From: CAZFAT01 sp964517075
GTDB lineage: Bacteria; Acidobacteriota; Vicinamibacteria; Vicinamibacterales; SCN-69-37
Assembly: GCA_964517075.1 (NCBI GenBank)
Contig: CAZFAT010000367.1
Location: forward strand, 1-9,833
Direction of reading: 5' to 3'
Length of the DNA stretch: 9,833 bases
Below, one piece after another: positions 1 to 5,424 of this stretch. The first letter of the stretch is position 1; each line of letters begins with the position of its first letter. The position numbers were made by a program, and so were the translations under genes. The notes under the pieces were generated by a model. It did not search any database, was not told the DNA's origin, and saw only the letters and a list, made by a program, of their open reading frames with translations.

Positions 1-1
1 G

Positions 2-79
2 CCCGAGACCCGCGGCACGCAGGAGTACGTGTGCGCCGCGCACGCGATCATGATGCGAGGCAGGATTGAAGTGGACTAG
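2..79 (+). CDS. 3' end of an unidentified protein (partial)
   Basis: The window opens inside a reading frame that starts at base 2 and ends at TAG 77-79, giving a 25-residue tail (PETRGTQEYV..., ending MMRGRIEVD). The other two plus-strand frames also stop within the first 70 bases, so the case rests only on the plausible protein-like composition of this frame and on its fit with the neighbouring convergent gene, which stops 31 bp away. The tail contains no motif I can assign to a family. It would be the only plus-strand gene at this end, facing the malonate cluster. The 5' sequence outside the window is needed to identify it. Confidence 0.4.
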   Translation, partial: PETRGTQEYVCAAHAIMMRGRIEVD

Positions 80-82
80 GGC

Positions 83-92
83 GTGCCGGCAC
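83..92. repeat. 10-bp perfect palindrome between convergent genes
   Basis: GTGCCGGCAC reads the same on both strands. Flanking ggg/ccc bases could extend it into a stem with one bulged base, but no T-run follows on either side. It sits in the 31-bp gap between two convergent stop codons (79 and 111), where a bidirectional terminator would be expected. As a terminator it is weak, because a GC-rich palindrome of this size can occur by chance. Confidence 0.25.
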
Positions 93-110
93 CCTGTCCT
101 CGGCGGGCCC

Positions 111-1361
111 TCAGAGTCCCGCCACCAGTCCCGCGAACGTCTGACACAGCAGCGCCCCCACCACGGTCATCGACAGCCCCCAGATCAACAGCCGCCGGAA
201 GAGGATCTTGGCCGTCGGGCCATCGGCGATGGCGGCCAGGCAGAGGGCGCCGAGCGTGGACAGCGGCGAGACGTCGACGAGCGACGAGCCGACGTTGATG
301 CTGAGCGCGACCGCGAGCGGATCGCCGCCCCCGACGTTCGCCACCAGGCCCGGCACCGTGGGCAGGAACGCCGGCAGCACGACGCCGGACGTGCTGCTCC
401 AGCTCGAAATGGCTCCGGTCACGAACGCGATCACGCCGTTCACGGTGCCCGGCGTCGCCAGCGCCGCCAGCAGCGCCGTGAACAGCTCCATGCCGCCCGT
501 GGCTTCGAGCACCGCAATCAGCGTGCTGACACCGCACACCATCAGGATGACGCCCCACGGCACGCGGCGAATGGCTGCGCCCTCCTCCGCCGCGCCGGCG
601 ACGAACAGCACCACGGCGCCGACGAACGCGCTGAGCCCGGGATTAAGACGGAGGGCGAGCACGCCGACAATCCACGCGGCGAGCACACCGGAGGTGAGGC
701 GCTGCTGGCGGGACAGCCGCTCGGCTCCGCCGACCGCGGCGGTGTCCGTGGCGGCGCCAGACAATCGATGGCCCCCGAGGATGAAATACGCGACGAGCGC
801 CACGAGCGCGCTGGCCGCGAGGTTGGCGAGCATCACCTTCCACTCGTGTCCGCCCAGGCCCACGCCGGCCATGCGTGAATTCGCAATCACGCCTACGGCG
901 CTGATGGGCGACAGGTTGCCGGCGTTCGCTCCGTTCGCCACCATCAGCGAGGTCAGGAACGGCGGCACGCCCGCGCTCAGACCGATCACCATCGCAAGCG
1001 GCACGACGAGGGCCACGCTCGAGATGGCGCCGGGGCCAATCGCCGAAACCAGGCAGGGAATCGCGAAGAACATCAGCGGGATCAGCCGTGCGCGGCCCCG
1101 CGTCCAGCCGACGGCGCCGCGCGCCAGCCGCTCGAGGGTGCCGTTGACCTCGGCCGCGGCGAACAACAGCGTCAGGCCGGTCAACGTGAGGAACAGCGAC
1201 GCCGGGAAGCCGCGCATCACGGCCTCGGCAGTCAATCCGGCGGAGTACACGCCCACGAGCCACGCAAAGACAATGGCGGCCAGGCCGACGTTCAGCCGGG
1301 TCGTCATCGAGAGCGCGATGGCAGCGAGCAACGCGAGAACGGAGAGGAGCGCCGGGCTCAT
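111..1361 (-). CDS. matC: MatC-like malonate/dicarboxylate carrier
   Basis: Predicted inner-membrane carrier of 416 residues, made almost entirely of hydrophobic helices. It resembles the dicarboxylate carrier MatC family within the ion transporter superfamily. Two related hairpin motifs, NLSPISAVG (149-157) and DVSPLSTLG (363-371), sit in the N- and C-terminal halves. This is the pattern expected of the inverted structural repeat in that superfamily, where such Ser/Asn/Pro loops contribute to substrate and cation binding. Its ATG overlaps the stop of the upstream malonyl-CoA synthetase gene as ATGA (1358-1361), so translation is probably coupled. That partner is the main reason to infer malonate as the substrate. 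By sequence alone, another C4 or C3 dicarboxylate remains possible. It is the last gene of the minus-strand cluster. The family call is fairly secure and the substrate is inferred. Confidence 0.82.
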   Translation of the reverse strand: MSPALLSVLALLAAIALSMTTRLNVGLAAIVFAWLVGVYSAGLTAEAVMRGFPASLFLTLTGLTLLFAAAEVNGTLERLARGAVGWTRGRARLIPLMFFAIPCLVSAIGPGAISSVALVVPLAMVIGLSAGVPPFLTSLMVANGANAGNLSPISAVGVIANSRMAGVGLGGHEWKVMLANLAASALVALVAYFILGGHRLSGAATDTAAVGGAERLSRQQRLTSGVLAAWIVGVLALRLNPGLSAFVGAVVLFVAGAAEEGAAIRRVPWGVILMVCGVSTLIAVLEATGGMELFTALLAALATPGTVNGVIAFVTGAISSWSSTSGVVLPAFLPTVPGLVANVGGGDPLAVALSINVGSSLVDVSPLSTLGALCLAAIADGPTAKILFRRLLIWGLSMTVVGALLCQTFAGLVAGL

Positions 1362-2848
1362 CGGCGGGCGTCAGCCTCGCCGCAGAGTGCCGCCAGCAGG
1401 CGGGCGACGTCCGGCTTGACGATCTTGCCCATCGCGTTGCGCGGAAGCGTCGTCACGCGATGCACGTCCTTGGGCACTTTATAAGGGGCCAGACGACCTC
1501 GAGCCCAGCCGATCAAGTCCGCCGGCAGTGTCGCGGCATCGGACCTGAACTCCACGGCCGCGCACACGCGCTCGCCCCACACCTCGTCGGGGAGCGCCAC
1601 GACCGCGCAGTCGGCCACGGCGGGATGGCCACGCAGGACTTCTTCGATCTCGAGCGCGGACACTTTGTAGCCGCCGGTCTTGATGATGTCGACGCTCGTG
1701 CGGCCGAGCAGCCGGTAGCGTCCGTCGTCCACCACGGCGACGTCACCCGTGCGGAACCATCCGTCCCGGAACGCCTGCTGCGTCTCGCGGGGCCGTTGCC
1801 AGTATTCGAGGAACACGCCCGGTCCCTGAATCTCGAGTTCGCCCGGGCCGCCGTCCCTCACGGGTTCGCCGCGATCGTCCACAACGCGCGCCCGAACACC
1901 GGGGAGCGGCGTGCCGACGAATCCGGGAGGCCGCTCGCCGTGCAGCGGATTCGACAGGCCCATGCCGATTTCGGTCATGCCATAACGCTCGAGCAGCGTG
2001 TGTCCGGTGATTTCGCGCCAGCGCGCCAGCGTCTGCACCGGCAGCGCCGCCGACCCGGACATCATCAGCCGAACGCCGCGGCATCCCGACGACCATGCGC
2101 GCCGCGTCTCTGGAAGGGCCGCGTCCCAGGACTGAATGAGCCGGTGGTAGATCGTCGGCACGGCCGAGAAGACGGTCACCTCGCCAGACGCGAGCCGAAT
2201 CCAGGCCGCCTCCGGCTCGAACGGATGGAGCACCTCGCACGAGGCGCCGACCGCCAGCGCTGAACTCAGGATGTTGACGAGGCCGTGGACGTGGTGCAGG
2301 GGGAGCACCAGGAGCGCCCGATCGGCAGCGGTCCACTCCCAGGCCTGGACCAGCGCGGCGATCTGCGCCGACAACTGGCCGTGCGTGGTCACGACGCCCT
2401 TCGGCTTGCCGGTGGTGCCGCTCGTATAAAGGATGAGGACACGACGGTCTGCGGCCGCATCACGACCCGCGCGACCGGCCGTCGCGATCAACTCGGCCGC
2501 GCCAACGAAGCGTGCGCCGGCGGCTGCGGCCAGCGGCTCGACGAGCGTGGCGCGTCCGGCGTCCGCAATCACGATGGAGGCGCCGGCGTCGCGGATGACG
2601 TGGTCGTGCTCGGCGGGCGGGTGGGACAGGGCGAGCGGCACGGCCACGCCGCCCGCGCGCCAGATGCCGTGGAGGATGGCGGCATAGGCCAGGCCCGGCG
2701 CGACCGCGAACGCCACGCGCGTCTCGTCGAGATCATTGCGCTCCCCCGTTAGACCCGCGGCCACGCGATCGGCCGCCTCGGCGAGTTCCGCATGCGTGCA
2801 CACGCCATCGGACGCAACAATGGCGGGCGGGTCAGAAGGTCTCGGCAT
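1358..2848 (-). CDS. matB: Malonyl-CoA synthetase (MatB/ACSF3-type acyl-CoA ligase)
   Basis: ANL-superfamily enzyme of 496 residues, the usual MatB length, predicted to convert malonate, ATP and CoA to malonyl-CoA in the cytoplasm. Visible motifs are the phosphate loop YTSGTTGKPKG (141-151), HHVHGL (185-190), VPTIYHRL (230-237), SGSAALP (264-270), the adenine motif ERYGMTE (287-293), TGD (367-369), the hinge region GRTSVDIIKTGGYKVSALE (382-400), and the A10 motif NAMGKIVK with the likely catalytic Lys475. From memory, TGHTLLERYGMTEIGM followed by SxPL, VGTPLPGV and the hinge block closely match human ACSF3, the mitochondrial malonyl-CoA synthetase. They fit better than acetyl-, fatty-acyl- or coumarate-CoA ligases. 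The ATG start lies 12 bp after the pcm stop without a strong Shine-Dalgarno, and its stop overlaps the carrier gene start. Methylmalonate is a possible second substrate. Confidence 0.88.
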   Translation of the reverse strand: MPRPSDPPAIVASDGVCTHAELAEAADRVAAGLTGERNDLDETRVAFAVAPGLAYAAILHGIWRAGGVAVPLALSHPPAEHDHVIRDAGASIVIADAGRATLVEPLAAAAGARFVGAAELIATAGRAGRDAAADRRVLILYTSGTTGKPKGVVTTHGQLSAQIAALVQAWEWTAADRALLVLPLHHVHGLVNILSSALAVGASCEVLHPFEPEAAWIRLASGEVTVFSAVPTIYHRLIQSWDAALPETRRAWSSGCRGVRLMMSGSAALPVQTLARWREITGHTLLERYGMTEIGMGLSNPLHGERPPGFVGTPLPGVRARVVDDRGEPVRDGGPGELEIQGPGVFLEYWQRPRETQQAFRDGWFRTGDVAVVDDGRYRLLGRTSVDIIKTGGYKVSALEIEEVLRGHPAVADCAVVALPDEVWGERVCAAVEFRSDAATLPADLIGWARGRLAPYKVPKDVHRVTTLPRNAMGKIVKPDVARLLAALCGEADARR

Positions 2849-2860
2849 TGATGATTGCTT

Positions 2861-3598
2861 CTACGGCCCGCCTCGCCGGAACGGCACGAAGCGCACGGGA
2901 ATGGTTCGCATTTCCTCGATGCCCGTGGCGGTGCGCGTGAGGATGCGCATCTGCTGGTCCGCATCGCCCACCGGAATCACCAGACGTCCGCCAACGGCGA
3001 GCTGGTCGATGAGTGGCTGCGGCACGTGGTCGGGGGCTGCCGTCACGATGATGGCGTCGAACGGTGCCTGCTCCGGCCAACCCAGATAGCCATCGCCGGC
3101 GCGGACGTGGACGTTCGTGTAGCTCAGGCTGTCCAGCGTGGCCCGCGCACGTTCGGCCAGCTCGGTGACGATCTCAATGGTGTAGACCTCACGGGCGAGC
3201 TCGCCGAGTATCGCCGCCTGATAGCCGGACCCCGTGCCGATCTCGAGCACCTTGGCGTTCTCGTTCACCTGCAGCGCTTCGCTCATGTAGGCGACGACGT
3301 AGGGTTGCGAGATGGTCTGGCCGTAGCCGATGGGCAGCGGCTGATCGGCGTAGGCGAGCGACGCCACCTCGGGCGGGACGAACCGCTCGCGCGGCACCTT
3401 GCGCATGGCCGCCAGCACACGCGGGTCGCGAATGCCGCGCGCCTCGATCTGGCGATCGACCATGCCCTGACGGGCGGCAGGGGTGTCAGCCATACCTGCC
3501 GGCTGGCCCGCGGTACCAGGCACGGGTGGACGCTGACAGGCCGTGGCCGCCCCGGTCAGGAGCAGCAGGCACAGCGCGACGCGGGCAGATGTGACCAT
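2861..3598 (-). CDS. pcm: Exported protein-L-isoaspartate O-methyltransferase
   Basis: PCMT-family enzyme that methylates L-isoaspartyl residues in damaged proteins using S-adenosylmethionine. With the ATG at 3598 it has 245 residues. The catalytic domain begins near residue 45 (MVDRQIEARGIRDPRVL), with the family signature GYGQTISQPYVVAYM (91-105) and its active-site Ser97. SAM motif I follows as VLEIGTGSGYQAA (117-129), then FDAIIVTAAPDHVP (180-193). Unlike the roughly 210-residue cytosolic enzyme, it carries an N-terminal signal sequence (VALCLLLLTGAATAC, 7-21) and a low-complexity Pro/Gly/Ala linker. Cys21 follows A-T-A, so it could be a weak lipobox or an AXA signal peptidase I site. A TTG at 3625 would add nine residues, but the ATG gives a cleaner signal peptide and has a GGAG-like sequence 7-10 bp upstream. 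It lies 54 bp after the esterase and 12 bp before matB. Function is secure; periplasmic location is inferred. Confidence 0.9.
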   Translation of the reverse strand: MVTSARVALCLLLLTGAATACQRPPVPGTAGQPAGMADTPAARQGMVDRQIEARGIRDPRVLAAMRKVPRERFVPPEVASLAYADQPLPIGYGQTISQPYVVAYMSEALQVNENAKVLEIGTGSGYQAAILGELAREVYTIEIVTELAERARATLDSLSYTNVHVRAGDGYLGWPEQAPFDAIIVTAAPDHVPQPLIDQLAVGGRLVIPVGDADQQMRILTRTATGIEEMRTIPVRFVPFRRGGP

Positions 3599-3652
3599 GC
3601 CGCCGCTCCGATGGCATCCAGACAACGGGTGGGCGCGTCCTTGCCGTTCATG

Positions 3653-4789
3653 TCAACGAAACAGGAGCGGCGCCACTTCATGGAGGTGATGCCGCCAGAC
3701 GCTCCACTCGTGCCGGCCGCCGGTGACGCGGTACACATGGCGAATGTTCCGGCGCGTGAGTAGTTCGTCGAGCACGCGGCTGCCGCCGGTGGCCAGCGCA
3801 TCGTCCTTGCCGACGCCGACCCAGAGCAGCTTGAACTGTTTGTTGACTGCGGCCGGATCCGCGAAGAACGCGGGGTAGTTCTGCTCGACGCCCTGAGGAC
3901 CCGAACTCATGACCACGACGTAGCGAAACAGATCGGGGCGGCCGAACGCGACGTTGATGGTCTGTCCGCCGCCCATCGACAAGCCGCCAATCGCGCGGTC
4001 GTCGGACCGGCGTGAAACCTTGTAGCTGCGCTCGACGAGCGGCATCACGTCCTCGACCAGGTCGCGACCGAACGCGGTCAGCGCCCCGGCCGGCGGGACC
4101 GCCGCCGCGGCGGCCTTCGGTGGACCCGCCAGGAAACTCTGCACCGCGTGGCCGAGCGGCATCACGACCACCATTGGCCGGGCTTGCCCATCGGCGATGA
4201 GGTTGTCGAGAATATTGTTGGCGCGGCCGATCAACGTCCAGCCCGACTCGACGTCGCCCGCGCCGTGCAGCAGGTAGAGGACCGGATAGTTTCTCCCGCG
4301 ATCGTAATCGGGCGGGGTGTACACCCACATCGTGCGGGCCACGCTGAGCGCCGTCGACTCGTATGGGTGGATGCGCACCACGCCGTGCGGCACGGGCTTG
4401 ACGTCATAGAACCGCGGCCCCTCGCCGGGCACGACCGCCAGACTCACCGCGCCGAAATTCCCATAGCCGAGCTTGGTGTTCGCGTTGCGGGGGTCGAGCA
4501 CGGCGAGACCGTCCGCATTGAACGTGTAGGCGTAGATCTCCGGCGCCAGCGGTCCGACGGTGACGATCCACACGCCGTTCGCGTCCCTGGTCATGGGATG
4601 TGGCGTGCCGTCGAGCTCGGCGCCGAGGGCCACCTCGCGCGCGTTCGGAGCCACGAGCCGGAACGTCACGGTCCGGTCCGCGTGAACCTCTGGAGATACG
4701 AGGGACGGACCGCCGCGACCACGCTGGCCGTGGACGGCGGCCGCCGCGCCGAGAAGAACGAGAAGGATCGCGAGAGACAGGCGGCGCAT
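3653..4789 (-). CDS. Secreted CE1 / esterase-D type alpha/beta hydrolase
   Basis: Predicted secreted esterase of 378 residues from the ATG at 4789. A signal peptide (MRRLSLAILLVLLGAAAAVHG) is followed by an N-terminal beta-sandwich of the CBM48/E-set kind (about 30-125, with VTFRLVAPNAREVAL), then an esterase D-like catalytic domain. Catalytic features are LLHGAGD (173-179, oxyanion region), the nucleophile elbow GLSMGG with Ser271, a likely acid in GKDD (328-331) and the catalytic His360 in GGRHEWSVWR. This architecture is typical of feruloyl/acetyl-xylan esterases of family CE1 and of enterochelin-esterase-like proteins, so plant-polysaccharide deacylation is plausible but unproven. An Ala/Pro-rich insert (KAAAAAVPPAGA, 225-236) precedes the nucleophile. 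Alternative starts are ATG 4804 and TTG 4822; the last has an AAAAGG sequence 8 bp upstream but makes a long n-region. The gene lies 82 bp downstream of the coiled-coil gene. Confidence 0.82.
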   Translation of the reverse strand: MRRLSLAILLVLLGAAAAVHGQRGRGGPSLVSPEVHADRTVTFRLVAPNAREVALGAELDGTPHPMTRDANGVWIVTVGPLAPEIYAYTFNADGLAVLDPRNANTKLGYGNFGAVSLAVVPGEGPRFYDVKPVPHGVVRIHPYESTALSVARTMWVYTPPDYDRGRNYPVLYLLHGAGDVESGWTLIGRANNILDNLIADGQARPMVVVMPLGHAVQSFLAGPPKAAAAAVPPAGALTAFGRDLVEDVMPLVERSYKVSRRSDDRAIGGLSMGGGQTINVAFGRPDLFRYVVVMSSGPQGVEQNYPAFFADPAAVNKQFKLLWVGVGKDDALATGGSRVLDELLTRRNIRHVYRVTGGRHEWSVWRHHLHEVAPLLFR

Positions 4790-4871
4790 GGTGTCGCTTA
4801 TCATCGGGCGAGCACACCGCAAAGCCCAAACCTTTTCTTGGTGGTCGATACGCCGTGGAGGGCGCCTGAAC

Positions 4872-5219
4872 CTAACGGGTGACGATCGCCGCCAGAATGG
4901 CGACGAAGCCGGTCAGGAACATGCTGGTCGTCCACCGGAACTGGCTGGCCATGTCACGTCTCAGCGCGCTGACTTCGACCGCATACTTCTCGTCGCAGGC
5001 ACGAATCTGCCTGGTCAACGACTCGACAGCGTCCTTGATGGCATGCTCGAGCCTTTGCTCCATGGCTGCCAGCTTCTGGTCCATCCCAGCCAGCTTCTGG
5101 TCCATGCCGGCCAGCCTCTGATCCATCCCGGCCAGGCGGCTGTCGATCAGCGAAAACATCTGGCCCTGTTCCACGATCCGGCCCTCCAGGTAGGCCAGGC
5201 GACCCTCGCTTGTGACCAC
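4872..5219 (-). CDS. Small coiled-coil protein with C-terminal membrane anchor
   Basis: Hypothetical protein of 115 residues. Residues 28-55 are four consecutive heptads (RLAGMDQ, RLAGMDQ, KLAGMDQ, KLAAMEQ) continuing into a longer coiled coil up to about residue 95. It ends in one hydrophobic segment (TTSMFLTGFVAILAAIV, 97-113) and a two-residue tail (TR). The layout suggests an oligomeric rod anchored to the cytoplasmic membrane by its C terminus, similar in design to Borrelia Bdr-like proteins, but I do not claim homology. The GTG start is fixed by a perfect AGGAGG 5 bp upstream. It is the first gene of the five-gene minus-strand run and faces the ABC permease gene divergently. No catalytic motif is present and its function is unknown. 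Confidence 0.8.
   Translation of the reverse strand: MVTSEGRLAYLEGRIVEQGQMFSLIDSRLAGMDQRLAGMDQKLAGMDQKLAAMEQRLEHAIKDAVESLTRQIRACDEKYAVEVSALRRDMASQFRWTTSMFLTGFVAILAAIVTR
5055..5138 (-). repeat. Four 21-bp in-frame tandem repeats
   Basis: These four copies encode the heptads R/K-L-A-G-M-D-Q (last copy K-L-A-A-M-E-Q) of the coiled-coil protein. The first three units are nearly identical at the DNA level, differing at a few mostly synonymous positions, which points to recent duplication rather than selection on the protein pattern alone. Copy gain or loss would keep the frame and simply lengthen or shorten the rod. Confidence 0.85.
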
Positions 5220-5224
5220 GTTTA

Positions 5225-5230
5225 CCTCCT
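5225..5230 (-). promoter_or_regulatory. Perfect Shine-Dalgarno AGGAGG
   Basis: On the minus strand AGGAGG is followed by TAAAC and then GTG at 5219. The five-base spacing is near optimal, and this site decides the GTG start of the coiled-coil protein. It is the strongest ribosome binding site in the window and suggests a well-translated gene. Confidence 0.85.
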
Positions 5231-5238
5231 CACCCTAC

Positions 5239-5255
5239 CGTCGTCCTTGACGACG
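5239..5255. promoter_or_regulatory. 7-bp inverted repeat in the divergent region
   Basis: CGTCGTC and GACGACG are perfect reverse complements separated by three bases. The dyad lies 8 bp upstream of the AGGAGG of the coiled-coil gene and about 170 bp upstream of the permease start. It could be an operator, or a hairpin in the leader of the coiled-coil mRNA. A weak promoter-like pair on the minus strand (TTGCGT, 18 bp, TAGGGT) spans it, but only three of six bases match in each box. No bound regulator gene is visible. Confidence 0.35.
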
Positions 5256-5424
5256 ACGCAAGGGCTGTCTACGCATGAGGCGTGCCCACCCGGACCTCGC
5301 CAGAACTCATCGGATCCGGGGGCGTTGTCGCGGTCCAGATCGCGGAATCTGCGTACGGCTGCACCCGGAGAGTCTGAAGAAACCGCCAGGCGCCAATCGT
5401 TCTAGACTCTGGACACGAGGCTGG

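Larger units (their letters stand above)
5220..5424. other. Divergent intergenic region
   Basis: This 205-bp region separates the coiled-coil gene (minus) from the permease gene (plus) and must hold promoters for both. The reading frame of the permease stays open back to an ATG at 5275, but that 50-residue extension is Arg/Pro-rich and unlike any permease N terminus, so I treat it as non-coding. Apart from the dyad at 5239-5255 and the ribosome binding site, the only promoter-like element is a weak TAGACT (5403-5408) near the permease, with no matching -35 box. No RNA gene or transcription-factor gene is visible. Confidence 0.5.

Noticed and set aside
80..110. Rho-independent terminator between the convergent genes
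   Set aside because: A palindrome is present but no T-run follows on either strand and the loop would be too small for a stable hairpin.
208..1419. Long plus-strand open frame (403 residues) opposite the carrier gene
   Set aside because: It is antisense to a clear membrane carrier, rich in Pro/Ala/Thr/Arg with no domain, and arises from the GC-rich third codon positions of the real gene.
2855..3763. Plus-strand open frame (302 residues) over the methyltransferase gene
   Set aside because: The opposite strand has an unmistakable PCMT domain. This frame is a compositional shadow and crosses into the esterase gene.
5275..5424. 50-residue N-terminal extension of the permease from ATG 5275
   Set aside because: The extension is Arg/Pro-rich and unlike permease N termini. 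The conserved family start follows GTG 5425, which has a GAGG upstream.
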